From Mycolicibacter acidiphilus (GTDB taxonomy: Bacteria; Actinomycetota; Actinomycetes; Mycobacteriales; Mycobacteriaceae), in contig NZ_JAHCLR010000022.1 in assembly GCF_018455725.1 (NCBI RefSeq), positions 1 through 64,000 on the forward strand: a stretch of 64,000 nucleotides of DNA, given 5' to 3'. Under the pieces are notes generated by a model, which was not told the DNA's origin, searched no databases, and worked only from the letters and a program-made list of their open reading frames with translations. Positions 28,371 through 36,713 of the stretch are shown here, piece by piece. Each line of letters begins with the position of its first letter. Position 1 is the first letter of the stretch. The position numbers were made by a program, and so were the translations under genes.

Positions 28371-29102
28371 ATGGAGTTCGCCTACGTCGACGAATCCGGC
28401 GACACGGGGCAGCGCGGTTCGTGGACGTTCACGCTCGGTTGCGTCCTGGTTCCCGTCGACCGCTGGTTTGAGCGATTCGAGCGACTCCTTCACCTGCGGA
28501 CACGCATCCGCGAGACCTACCGAGTCCCCTTGCGCCACGAGATGAAAGCGAATCATCTCGTCGGCGTGAAGCGGATCTACCGCGACCTCGGACTCGGCGA
28601 CGGCCAGGTACGCGACATCTACCAGCGCCACATGAGAGCTACCGCCGAGATCGCTTCCGGGGTGTTCGGAATCGTGATCCGCAAGGATCTGCTGCCGCAC
28701 GACGAACTGGACGTGTTCGGCGTGGCCTGGCATTACCTTCTGGAGCACCTGCGTCGACGTTCCGAAGCCAGCGGAACACCGATTATGGTGATCCATGACG
28801 TCGGACAAGACGATGCGATCCGCAGGTTGGTCCGTCGGTTTCGTCGGGCCACCTTGTCGGCCAACGGCTTACCGGCCTCGGCGCGTCTGTTGGTTGAGGA
28901 TCCAGTGCCGCGCGACTCCCAGCATTCCTACTTCATCCAACTTGCCGACCTCACAGCCTACGCCGCCGCAGCAAAGGTCTTGCCCCGCCATGGCCGCACC
29001 GTCTCCATCTGCGATGAGCGGATGTGGCAGCTACTGGGGCCCGTCCACGCTCGGACCGTTTCAGAGCGGAGCGACGGCCTACACGTCTTCCCATCAAAGT
29101 GA
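28371..29102 (+). CDS. DUF3800 domain protein
   Basis: A 243-residue protein with the DUF3800 hallmark at the very start (FAYVDESGDTG) and further acidic positions in IMVIHDVGQDD and YFIQLADLTAYAA. DUF3800 is thought to have an RNase H-like fold and is frequent in phage-defence islands, but its reaction is not established. ATG 28371 puts the motif right after the start; GTG 28359 is in frame and also possible. No ribosome site is clear for either. A terminator-like hairpin follows the stop. Confidence 0.8.
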   Translation: MEFAYVDESGDTGQRGSWTFTLGCVLVPVDRWFERFERLLHLRTRIRETYRVPLRHEMKANHLVGVKRIYRDLGLGDGQVRDIYQRHMRATAEIASGVFGIVIRKDLLPHDELDVFGVAWHYLLEHLRRRSEASGTPIMVIHDVGQDDAIRRLVRRFRRATLSANGLPASARLLVEDPVPRDSQHSYFIQLADLTAYAAAAKVLPRHGRTVSICDERMWQLLGPVHARTVSERSDGLHVFPSK

Positions 29103-29124
29103 AGGGGCCCCTTGCGGGGCCCTT
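29102..29124 (+). terminator. Hairpin after the DUF3800 gene
   Basis: A GC-rich stem (AAGGG-CCCC pairing with GGGG-CCCTT, one bulged G, TTGC loop) begins directly at the DUF3800 stop. There is no U-tract after it, which is common for mycobacterial terminators. Confidence 0.5.
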
Positions 29125-29246
29125 GACGGCTAACCTACCCCGGCCATGCGGCCGAATCAGCTAGCGGTATCCAGGATAGCCGGGTGTGCCGACATACGCT
29201 ACGAATCAAATTCGGACGTCACCATTCAGCGTGTTGGAGGAGTTCA

Positions 29247-30326
29247 ATGGCTGACACCCCACCCGACCCGCTGCTGCTCGGCCAGCGCGTGGTCGCGATC
29301 CTGGAGACCGGGCTGCGCACCGCCACTTACAAGTTGGCGACGCTGATGGCGCTGATCGAGCATTGCATCGAGCACCTGCCGGCCGACTCGAATGCGTCGC
29401 TGACGGTGCCGATCCCGGACCTGGCGCACCGGGTGCTGGAGCTGTACTGGCGACAGATCCGCCCGTTCGACGGCCGCCAGCTGCAGCAGTCCACCGGTTC
29501 GAAGTCGCGGATCCTGCGCGCCGCCAGCGAATTGCGAGATGCCGCGCAGGCCGGCGCGCTGTCCCTGGACACCGCCGCCTTACGCGCCCCGGACGCCTAT
29601 CGCCGCGCCATCGACGAGGTCACGCTCTGCCTGGCCCAGCAGCCGCTGCACCGGCTGCAGCGGCTGCCCGGATCCACCGAGAGTGACTCGTTCCTCTACG
29701 ACGACGCATTCCTGCACGACCACGTCTCCCGGAAAGCACTTCAAGCCCAGGGGGATTCGATCGAACTGCGCCCGGGCGTGGCGCACGGACTGGCGCGACT
29801 AGCCGGGCTGCTCAAGCCGGCGCTGGAGATCATGTGGGTCGACGACGTACGGCGAATGAACAAGTTCCTCGACGCCGACGTGCCCGACGTCGCCGGGCAC
29901 CTGTTCGGCCGGGAGCGCACCGCACTGGCCGCGGTGCGCGAGTCGTTCAAGGACGCGTTCGGCCCGCACTGCTTCTACTGCGGCGCGCACCTGCCGGTCG
30001 ACAACCCGGTCGATCATGTGCTGCCGTGGTCGCTCGTCGGCATCGACGGACTGGCGAACCTGGTGCTGGCCTGCGCCCGCTGCAACACCGACAAGACCAA
30101 CGCACTGCCGGCCGTCGACATCATGGATCGGGTCTTGGACCGCGACCGCGCGGCGCTGGAGCAGATCGCCACCGAGATCATCTGGCCCACCCAGCGCGAG
30201 CGCGTCGTCGCCGCCGCACGCGGTATCTACCGCGGCCAACCAGCCGGGGTGCCCACCTGGTCGGGCTACAAAACCCACGCCCGGCTGGATATCAGCGTCC
30301 CGCCGTGGTGGATTCGGGTCGACTGA
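29247..30326 (+). CDS. HNH endonuclease-domain protein
   Basis: A 359-residue protein with a C-terminal HNH nuclease: CFYCGAHLP, then VDHVLPWSL with the general-base His, then LACARCNTDKTN with the second zinc pair and the Asn/His positions. The N-terminal 230 residues are helical and unrecognised and may recognise DNA or a partner. The ATG at 29247 has GGAGGAG five bases upstream; the open frame extends further but has no comparable start. The stop is immediately followed by a dispersed repeat copy. HNH proteins with unrelated N-terminal domains are frequent in defence islands. Confidence 0.88.
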   Translation: MADTPPDPLLLGQRVVAILETGLRTATYKLATLMALIEHCIEHLPADSNASLTVPIPDLAHRVLELYWRQIRPFDGRQLQQSTGSKSRILRAASELRDAAQAGALSLDTAALRAPDAYRRAIDEVTLCLAQQPLHRLQRLPGSTESDSFLYDDAFLHDHVSRKALQAQGDSIELRPGVAHGLARLAGLLKPALEIMWVDDVRRMNKFLDADVPDVAGHLFGRERTALAAVRESFKDAFGPHCFYCGAHLPVDNPVDHVLPWSLVGIDGLANLVLACARCNTDKTNALPAVDIMDRVLDRDRAALEQIATEIIWPTQRERVVAAARGIYRGQPAGVPTWSGYKTHARLDISVPPWWIRVD

Positions 30327-30361
30327 TATCACCGGCGACATCGTTTTCCAGAAGATCCTGG
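30323..30361 (-). repeat. Dispersed ~40-bp repeat, copy A
   Basis: Shares the 16-base run GCGACATCGTTTTCCA and flanking TGATA and ATCC positions with the copies near 53.6 and 54.0 kb (about 27 of 37 positions with copy D). It starts at the HNH stop codon. A shared 16-mer is very unlikely by chance in 64 kb. Confidence 0.6.
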
Positions 30362-30398
30362 TGGTCCACTCCCGGTACGCAAGTGACAAAAGGTGCGA

Positions 30399-30426
30399 CA
30401 CCCGGTCACCCGGTCACCCGGTCACC
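30399..30426. repeat. Three tandem copies of an 8-bp unit
   Basis: The unit CCCGGTCA is repeated three times at 30401-30424 with partial copies on either side. It overlaps the stop codon of the minus-strand membrane protein gene (30422-30424). Slippage here could alter that protein's C-terminus. Confidence 0.7.
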
Positions 30427-30841
30427 GCGACCGAGCCGGCCCCCACCCGACCCAGGCCAGCCACAGCCCCCACGCTGCGAACACCAGGTAGACCGCCCGG
30501 AACACCCCGACGGCGTCGGCCGCCCCCACCGGAATCGACGTCAGCGTCGCCGGGAACGCCACCAGGAAGAAACCCTTGACGACGGTCAGCCAGCCCAAAA
30601 CCGAGACGCTGGCTGCGGCGGCACCCCGCCAGTACGGGTGCAGCGCCACCACCGTCAGCCCGGCGATCAGCGTGAACGAGCCGGCCACCCAGCCCCACAG
30701 CGGGTCCGCCCCGAAGTCGGCGATCTGGGCGAACAGCCTCGGCGCGTGCACCGCGGCGGTGGCGGCGATGACCGCCAGGAACGGCCCGATCACCCGGGCG
30801 AACCGGCGGGTCGTCTCAAAAGACTGTTCGGTAGTGCTCAT
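30422..30841 (-). CDS. Small integral membrane protein
   Basis: A 139-residue protein with four likely membrane segments: VIGPFLAVIAATAAVHA, LWGWVAGSFTLIAGLTVVAL, a segment around SVLGWLTVVKGFFLVAF, and YLVFAAWGLWLAWVGW at the C-terminus. ATG 30841 has GGAGGTGGGC immediately upstream; an open frame continues to 30967 but lacks such a site. The function is unknown. It is transcribed divergently from the secreted protease, with 70 bases between the starts. Confidence 0.8.
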   Translation of the reverse strand: MSTTEQSFETTRRFARVIGPFLAVIAATAAVHAPRLFAQIADFGADPLWGWVAGSFTLIAGLTVVALHPYWRGAAAASVSVLGWLTVVKGFFLVAFPATLTSIPVGAADAVGVFRAVYLVFAAWGLWLAWVGWGPARSR

Positions 30842-30911
30842 GCCCACCTCCAACCAGGCCTCCAGTATGGCGCGCACCGCTCGGTAGAGTCGACGTATTG
30901 CCCTGCGACGA

Positions 30912-31676
30912 GTGTTCAAAGCCCTGACCGGCAAGGTCGCCGGCGGGGCTGTTGTCGTCGCGGTCATCGGCGCCGCGCTGTGGGTGGATCACACCCATCC
31001 GGGCCGGCAGAACATCCCGATGCCGGCCGCGAAGACGATCGGCCCGGGTATCGGCATCGACATCACCCGGCCCGACGGAACCAGCGGAATCAGTTGCACG
31101 GCGGGTTTTCTGGTGCGCACCGCCGACGGCCGGCCCGGGCTGCTGTCGGCCGGGCACTGCAACGAGAAGGGCACCGAGGGCACCGTCACCATTCACCACG
31201 GCGGACTGTACGTGTACCCGAAGGTCGGCCGGTTCGCCGAGAGCGTGTACGACGGCAACGAGTGGACCGACTACGACATCGGCCTGATCACCCTGGAGCA
31301 CAAGGACATCGACGGCATTCCGTTGACCTCCGACGTCGACGGGCATCCGCTGGTCGGTATCGCCGAGCACGTCGAGGTCGGCGACGAGCTCTGCCACTTC
31401 GGGATCCGCAGCGACGCGGCGGTCTGCGGCCCGGTGGCCTACGTCGAGGAGAACAAGGTGCGGTTCGCGGCGACCGGCCGCTGCGGGGATTCCGGCGGCC
31501 CGGTCTACCGGCTGCGGCCCGACGGCGCCGCCGAAGCCGTCGGCATCTACATCGAGGTGTCCAACGGCGACTACTCGGAACCGAAATGCGATGAGGTGCA
31601 CGAGTATTCGATCGCCCAGATGGTCAAGCCGTGGCTGCGGGCGTGGGACCTGACGCTGGTGACGACGCCTGAGTAA
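30912..31676 (+). CDS. Secreted chymotrypsin-like serine protease
   Basis: A 254-residue protein with an N-terminal hydrophobic signal or anchor (residues ~8-25). The catalytic triad is visible: His in LLSAGHCN, Asp in TDYDIGLI and Ser in GRCGDSGGPVY, the S1 family layout. Four other cysteines probably form disulphides outside the membrane. It probably acts in the periplasm or outside the cell. The start is GTG 30912 without a ribosome site. It resembles the trypsin-like secreted proteases common in mycobacteria; the substrate is unknown. Confidence 0.85.
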   Translation: MFKALTGKVAGGAVVVAVIGAALWVDHTHPGRQNIPMPAAKTIGPGIGIDITRPDGTSGISCTAGFLVRTADGRPGLLSAGHCNEKGTEGTVTIHHGGLYVYPKVGRFAESVYDGNEWTDYDIGLITLEHKDIDGIPLTSDVDGHPLVGIAEHVEVGDELCHFGIRSDAAVCGPVAYVEENKVRFAATGRCGDSGGPVYRLRPDGAAEAVGIYIEVSNGDYSEPKCDEVHEYSIAQMVKPWLRAWDLTLVTTPE

Positions 31677-31682
31677 TGCGCC

Positions 31683-32408
31683 TCAGTAGCCGAGGAACTC
31701 CGCGGACTTGATGGCGCCGTCCTCGACACCGAGGTCCAGCAGCATGTCCAGCATCGCCAGCGTCATCGCCGGCGGGCCGGCCAGGTAGTAGACGGGTTTC
31801 GCCAGGTCATCGAGGTGGCGGCGCAGCAACTCCGGGTCGATCACGCCGGTCTCCCCCGACCACGGCTGGATCGACTTCTCCGGTTCGGTCATGACCGTGA
31901 CCAGCCGGAAGTTCGGGTTCGCCGCGGCGATGGCCTGAAGCTCCGGCAGGAACGCCGCGACCTCCGGACGCCAGTTCGAGTAGAAGAGGTGGATCGGGTG
32001 TTCCAGGGATGCGTGGGCGGCGTGCCGGGCGATCGACAGGAACGGGGTGATGCCGATGCCACCGGCCAGCAGCACCGCCGGGCGGGCGACGTCGCGGTGC
32101 AGCAGCAGATCCCCGTCGGCCTCACTGATCGTCACCGAGGTCAGCGGCGGCGCATCTTTGAGCAGATCCTTGAACCCGGAGTCGCGCAACCGCATTGCGA
32201 TCATCAGCTCCGGTTCGTGTGGGGCGCTGGCGATGGTGAACTCGCGGGTCGCTCCGCCGCGGTCCTCGGCCGGCGGCGGGTCGATCAGCGTCAGCTGGAA
32301 GGACTGGCCAGGCTGGAACTCATAGCCCTCGGGCTTGGCGAAGTAGAACGCCATGGTGTCCTCGGCGATCAGTTCGCGGCGGATCAGATGCGAGTCGTAC
32401 AAGTCCAT
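31683..32408 (-). CDS. Ferredoxin-NADP reductase-type FAD/NAD(P)H oxidoreductase
   Basis: A 241-residue flavoprotein of the FNR family. REFTIASAP is the FAD-binding R-x-(Y/F)-(S/T) motif, LLAGGIGITPFLSIA binds the nicotinamide nucleotide, and YYLAGPPAMTLAM is the C-terminal nucleotide-binding region. It has no Fe-S domain, so it must pass electrons to a separate partner. ATG 32408 follows CGGAGAAC; the longer open frame is a shadow of the next gene. It lies 11 bases after the DUF1326 gene, in a run with DUF2182 and HD-domain genes. It ends convergent to the protease, 6 bases away. Confidence 0.87.
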   Translation of the reverse strand: MDLYDSHLIRRELIAEDTMAFYFAKPEGYEFQPGQSFQLTLIDPPPAEDRGGATREFTIASAPHEPELMIAMRLRDSGFKDLLKDAPPLTSVTISEADGDLLLHRDVARPAVLLAGGIGITPFLSIARHAAHASLEHPIHLFYSNWRPEVAAFLPELQAIAAANPNFRLVTVMTEPEKSIQPWSGETGVIDPELLRRHLDDLAKPVYYLAGPPAMTLAMLDMLLDLGVEDGAIKSAEFLGY

Positions 32409-32419
32409 CAGTTCTCCGA

Positions 32420-33016
32420 TCAGGACGCGAAGCTGAACTCGGTCTGGGTGGACTGCCGGCCCCGGAACTGCAGGCCGTGCTCGGTGTCGTGCACCCGGTG
32501 CCGGAGCACCTTCCCCGGGTAGGTCAGGCTGCCGTAGACGTGGCCGAGCGCGGTGTTGTTCAACGTGGTGTGCGAACCGTCCTTGCCGCGGAAGCCCTCC
32601 ACCTCGCCCTCGAAGATGCCGTCCACTTTGAAGTGCCCACTGCCCTTGTCGACGTCGAACTCGATCGCCGCGCGGGTCACGCCGACGATCTCCTTGACCA
32701 GACCGGCCAGATCGGCCAGCGGCCCACCGGCTTTCCCGGTGAACGCGGTGACGAGCGCATCGGACTGGGCGTCGTCGGCGCGGTCGTCGATGATGACGAA
32801 CACCCTTGTGTTGACGTCGAAGATGTTGTCGGCGTGATGACCCAGCAGCCCCAGGTTCAGCCCGGACACGTCGACGTCGTTGATCGCGCCGCGGTCGATG
32901 TGGAACACCCAGTTGAACCCGCAGTTGTTGCCGTCGGCGTTCTCGCCGATCGTGCACGGGCACAGCGAGCGGCAGCTGCACACCTCGGCCATCCGGCCCT
33001 TGAGGTCGTATCCCAC
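32420..33016 (-). CDS. DUF1326 domain protein
   Basis: A 198-residue protein with the Cys-rich opening typical of DUF1326, EVCSCRSLCPCTIGE, followed by a beta-rich body with FNWVFHIDRGAI and HTTLNNTALGHVYG. The cysteines suggest metal binding. DUF1326 genes commonly stand next to DUF2182 genes, as here (12 bases downstream). No signal peptide is visible. The biochemical role is unknown; metal handling or redox together with the reductase encoded next is an inference. Confidence 0.87.
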   Translation of the reverse strand: MGYDLKGRMAEVCSCRSLCPCTIGENADGNNCGFNWVFHIDRGAINDVDVSGLNLGLLGHHADNIFDVNTRVFVIIDDRADDAQSDALVTAFTGKAGGPLADLAGLVKEIVGVTRAAIEFDVDKGSGHFKVDGIFEGEVEGFRGKDGSHTTLNNTALGHVYGSLTYPGKVLRHRVHDTEHGLQFRGRQSTQTEFSFAS

Positions 33017-33028
33017 GGCGATCTCCTC

Positions 33029-33868
33029 CTAGTGGTGGTGCGCGCCGACCGGCGCGACGAACGGTTCGTAGAGGCCCCAGCCGGCCAGCGTGTCGCCGTA
33101 CAGCGCCACCGCCGCGGCGGCGATCAGCAGCCCGATCCCCAGCGGGACGACGGGCCGGTGACCGAAGCGGGTGGTCTTCTCCACCACCATCACCGCGGTG
33201 AGCACCAGCATCGCCAGCAGGTTACCCAGCCCGGTGCCGATCATGATCAGCATGAGCGCCCAGCAGCAGCCCAGGCACGAAATCCCGTGCCGCCAGCCGA
33301 GCAGCCAGCCGCCGCGCACCCCGCGCCGGTAGTGCGCGAACAGGAACGCCCGCGGGTCGCGGCACTGCGTCAGGCAGGCGTCCTTGAGCGGGGTCAGCTG
33401 GAACACGCCGGCGATCGCCAGCACCACCGCCAGCAGCAGGCCCGGCCGCGTGACCAGCCAGGGCGCGTGCCCGGCCACCACCCACGCCCGCAGCCCGGCC
33501 GCGGCGCCGGTGGCGGCGACCGCGAACACCAGCCACAGCGCGAGATACCCAGCCAGGAACGCCACCCGCACGGCCGTCGTCCGCGGGGCGCGGGCACTGA
33601 CCACCTGGAACATCCGGACCATCGGGACCGTCGTCGGCAGCATCATCGCCACCGTCATCTCCAGCCAGGCGCCGAGCACCAGCAGCAGCGACACCGCGAT
33701 GCCGGCCACCGACGCGCCCGGGCCGCCGAGCGTGACGTCATGGTGGTGCCCGGCGACCAGCAGCGCCACCCAGCACACGCCGGCGAGCGTCCACAGTTGC
33801 ACGCCCGGGTCGCGCAGTCGATCCCGCGCCGACGGCAGCGTTGCGACGGTTGCCTGCTCAGGAGCCAC
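33029..33868 (-). CDS. DUF2182 integral membrane protein
   Basis: A 279-residue membrane protein with seven or so hydrophobic helices, including the DUF2182 features MTVAMMLPTTVPM and SCLGCCWALMLIMIG. Met, Cys and His residues in these helices could bind a metal. It begins with GTG 33868 and is followed 12 bases after its stop by the DUF1326 gene, a pairing repeated in many actinobacteria. It may be a membrane metal transporter or sensor, but no function is proven. Confidence 0.87.
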   Translation of the reverse strand: MAPEQATVATLPSARDRLRDPGVQLWTLAGVCWVALLVAGHHHDVTLGGPGASVAGIAVSLLLVLGAWLEMTVAMMLPTTVPMVRMFQVVSARAPRTTAVRVAFLAGYLALWLVFAVAATGAAAGLRAWVVAGHAPWLVTRPGLLLAVVLAIAGVFQLTPLKDACLTQCRDPRAFLFAHYRRGVRGGWLLGWRHGISCLGCCWALMLIMIGTGLGNLLAMLVLTAVMVVEKTTRFGHRPVVPLGIGLLIAAAAVALYGDTLAGWGLYEPFVAPVGAHHH

Positions 33869-33907
33869 GTTCTAGCCCAACCTCGGTTGTGTCGCGGTTT
33901 ATTTCGG

Positions 33908-34435
33908 CTACCAGCGCAGCATCGGCAGCGGCCGCAGCGGATGGTGCCGGGTCCAGGTGGCCGCACTGCGGATCAGGAACGTGTGGAACCCGCCGTAGGG
34001 CAGCGCCGCCACCACCTCCCGCACGTCGTCGCGGGTCAGCGCGGTACCGAGCGTCAGGCCGCGGAACGCGTCGACCCGGTCGGCGAGCCGGAACGTCTCC
34101 ACGTACGGGTCGGTGACGCTGCGCAGCTTGTGGTGATCGAGCACCATCTCCTTGGTGCGGGCGATGTCGGTGACGCCGAACTGCGCCGCCCACTCGTCGA
34201 CCAGCTGGGCCGACGGTTCCAGATAATCCCAGGTGCCGGCGGTCCAGATCCCGATGTCATGCACCGCCCACGCCAGGGCGATCTCCGGCGCCGGTTCTTG
34301 CGTGTTCAGCAGCCGCAGCTGATAGTTCAGCGCGCGGTAGAGGTGGTTGCGATAGTCGGTGGCGCTGTCGCCGAGTTGCGCTGCGTACCGGTCGAGGACG
34401 GCGTCGATGATCGGGTTGTTCACCAGTACGGCCAT
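33908..34435 (-). CDS. HD-domain phosphohydrolase-like protein
   Basis: A 175-residue protein with the metal-binding residues of an HD domain: YRNHLYR, then VHDIGIW with the HD pair, DHHKLR and ADRVDA. It resembles the small HD hydrolases that act on nucleotides or cyanamide-like compounds. It lies 39 bases upstream of the DUF2182 gene in the same direction, so it may head that operon. The ATG at 34435 has no strong ribosome site. Confidence 0.82.
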   Translation of the reverse strand: MAVLVNNPIIDAVLDRYAAQLGDSATDYRNHLYRALNYQLRLLNTQEPAPEIALAWAVHDIGIWTAGTWDYLEPSAQLVDEWAAQFGVTDIARTKEMVLDHHKLRSVTDPYVETFRLADRVDAFRGLTLGTALTRDDVREVVAALPYGGFHTFLIRSAATWTRHHPLRPLPMLRW

Positions 34436-34493
34436 GGGATCCCAGTCTAGGGAGAGTGGTCACCGCCGTCACTCACGTCCCTAGTCCCGGGCA

Positions 34494-34533
34494 TGTGGGT
34501 CGGTTGGAGAATGACCTCGTATCCGATATCACC
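34494..34533 (+). repeat. Dispersed ~40-bp repeat, copy B
   Basis: Forty bases that match copy C (53612-53651) at about 29 of 40 positions, including TGTGGGT, GTTGGA and TATCACC. It lies in the spacer between the HD gene and the lytic transglycosylase gene. It is the most diverged copy. Confidence 0.5.
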
Positions 34534-34557
34534 CGGCCGGGACGGTGCGTCAGCGCC

Positions 34558-35436
34558 TCACTGCGGGTGCGCCGCCAGATACTCCGCGACCGGGATCCGC
34601 TGCGACGCCGAATAGCCCACCGGCAGCATCACATCACCGGATGTGGTGTGGTAGAAGACATTCCAGCGGTAATACCCGGTGAACGCGGCCGGGTCGGAGG
34701 CCATGATCGTGGCGTAGTCCTGCACCGCCTGCACATAGTGGTCGGAGTGGTTGTAGCTGTAGATCGCACCGTTGGGGTTGCTGGCGAAACCGTTGTGGGC
34801 CAGCATCCGCCCGGCCGCCATGATCGCGTCGCGCGGTGAGTTGATGTCGCCCCCGGCGCCGTACTGCGCGAACGTCGACGGCAGGAACTGCATCGGCCCG
34901 CGCGCGTCGGCGGAGCTGGCGCCGGCGATCCGCCCGAACGTGGTCTCCACCAGGTTGATCGCGGCCAGGTAGCTGCGGCCGACGCCGGTGGCCTCCTCGG
35001 CCTGGCGGTAGTAGTCCAGCAGCTGCTCGGCCGGCGCCGGCGCGATGATCGTCCAGGGCGGCAGGGTGGACTTCACCTCACCGGAGTTCAGCGCGGTTAG
35101 CTGCCGCCGGGCGTCGATGTTGCGGTCGTAGACGCCGAGCAGGTTCGCCGGGATGCGGGCCCGCGCCACCTGATCCCATTCCGGATGCCAGCCGAGCGTG
35201 CGGTAGGCCATCTGCTGCTGGTGCGCGGCCTGCGCCAGCACCTGCTGCGACGACGTGGTGTTGCGCAGGGCCGTATCGGCGGCGACCAGGCTGTCGGCGA
35301 TGGCCGCCGGGTCCGCACCCGGTGCAGCGGCCGACCGGGCCGCCGTCGGCAGTCCGAGAGCGCCGGTCAGCGTGACGCAGGCCAGGGCCGCGGCGAACAG
35401 TCCCCGGATCGCACTGCCTCGCCGCACCGCACTCAC
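34558..35436 (-). CDS. Secreted lytic transglycosylase (SLT domain)
   Basis: A 292-residue protein with a signal peptide ending near the Ala-rich residues 34-37. The SLT domain has the catalytic Glu in NLVETTFGRI, the ARGPMQFLPSTF motif and YSYNHSDHYVQAV, as in membrane-bound lytic murein transglycosylases. It should cleave peptidoglycan glycan strands outside the membrane. GTG 35436 is the first start; GTG 35427 is also possible. Related mycobacterial proteins act in cell-wall remodelling; a phage-type role is not indicated. Confidence 0.88.
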   Translation of the reverse strand: MSAVRRGSAIRGLFAAALACVTLTGALGLPTAARSAAAPGADPAAIADSLVAADTALRNTTSSQQVLAQAAHQQQMAYRTLGWHPEWDQVARARIPANLLGVYDRNIDARRQLTALNSGEVKSTLPPWTIIAPAPAEQLLDYYRQAEEATGVGRSYLAAINLVETTFGRIAGASSADARGPMQFLPSTFAQYGAGGDINSPRDAIMAAGRMLAHNGFASNPNGAIYSYNHSDHYVQAVQDYATIMASDPAAFTGYYRWNVFYHTTSGDVMLPVGYSASQRIPVAEYLAAHPQ

Positions 35437-35578
35437 CCCTGCCGAATCGTCGCCGTGATCAGCACCTCACGCTACCCGCGCCGACCCGCCGCGACGGTTA
35501 TCCCCAGCGTGGGCAAACGTGGAAGCACCGAACCGGCCCCCAGGTTTACGCTCCGCACTGTGACGACGGAGACCTGCG

Positions 35579-36700
35579 GTGGCGGCGGCTGACGAACTGT
35601 CCGACCCGTTCACCGCGGCCATGATCGGCGCGTGGTGGCCGGCGCCGCCCGCCGGCCCGGCCAGTGCGGCGACGCACTGGGAGACGCAGCGCCAGCTCAA
35701 GGAGGACGAGGCCGGCACGCTGGATCTGCTGCGAACCCGCCTGGCTGCCGAGAACACCGGTGTCACCGCCGAGGATCTGCTGGCCCGGCTGCACACCGGC
35801 CGGAATCAACTGCGCGACATCGCCGACCAGTGCCAGGCCAAGAGCGAGGGGAACGCAGCCGTCGCCCGGGCGGTCGACGGCCTGCGGGAGCGGCTCCGGG
35901 GAATCGCCGCGAACGGCCGGCAGCGGATAGCCGACAGCCTGGCCGGCGACGATCCGTTCGCCAAGAAGGTGGCCGACATCAACAACGCGATACGCGACGC
36001 CCACGAGGCCGCGGCCGGCGCCTCGAATGATGCGGCCGACCAGATCACCGGCAGCACGCAGCGCGTGCTCGACCAGACGACCGGCGGGGACGCGCGCAGC
36101 ATCCTGCGGGAGCACGGGGCGGACGTCCATCCGTGGCCCCGCCCGCGCGAGTTCACCGCCGACGACGTGACACGCGCACTCGGCGGCGGCGGTTTCGGCT
36201 TCCCCGCGGGCGGCGGCGCATCCGGTGGCGAGTCGGGCGGCGGGTTCGGGTCGTTCGCGCCGCCGAACCCGTTGGGCCTGGTGGGTTCCCCGGGGGCCTG
36301 GGACGGCGGTTCATCAGCGGAGGATCCGCGCGACACCGATACGGAGCAGTCGACGGCCACACCGGACGCACCGGATGTGGACGACACCGAACCGCAGGCC
36401 GCACCGGCGCCGCCGTCACCCTCGGTGACGCCGATGGCCGGTGCGGCCCCGGTTAATCCGCCGGCGCGGCCGGCACCTTCCACCACCGGCCCGCAGCCCG
36501 CCGGGCCGCTGCCGACCTACGGGGCCGATCTGCGCCCGCCGGTGATCGCACCCGCGGCGCCGGCCGGGCCGGCACCGGGCGCCCCGGTCGCCACGTCGCC
36601 GACGTCACCCGCTGCGCCGTCCCTGGCCGCCCCGGTACAGCGGCGCACACCGCCCACACCCCGGGGCCGGCCCCCAGCCCCGCCGCGCGCAAAGACATGA
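35579..36700 (+). CDS. Pro/Ala-rich protein with helical N-terminal domain
   Basis: A 373-residue protein. The first ~195 residues are helical (DELSDPFTAAMIGAWW start, then long amphipathic helices) and somewhat like ESX-associated DUF4226 proteins of mycobacteria, which I cannot confirm. Residues 200-240 are Gly-rich and the rest is Pro/Ala-rich and disordered. No signal peptide is visible. GTG 35579 follows CGGAGACC. Similar proteins often carry a hydrolase domain after the Pro-rich part, so this may be a shortened version. It converges on the next gene 13 bases away. Confidence 0.75.
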   Translation: MAAADELSDPFTAAMIGAWWPAPPAGPASAATHWETQRQLKEDEAGTLDLLRTRLAAENTGVTAEDLLARLHTGRNQLRDIADQCQAKSEGNAAVARAVDGLRERLRGIAANGRQRIADSLAGDDPFAKKVADINNAIRDAHEAAAGASNDAADQITGSTQRVLDQTTGGDARSILREHGADVHPWPRPREFTADDVTRALGGGGFGFPAGGGASGGESGGGFGSFAPPNPLGLVGSPGAWDGGSSAEDPRDTDTEQSTATPDAPDVDDTEPQAAPAPPSPSVTPMAGAAPVNPPARPAPSTTGPQPAGPLPTYGADLRPPVIAPAAPAGPAPGAPVATSPTSPAAPSLAAPVQRRTPPTPRGRPPAPPRAKT

Positions 36701-36713
36701 CGGCGTCGAGCGG

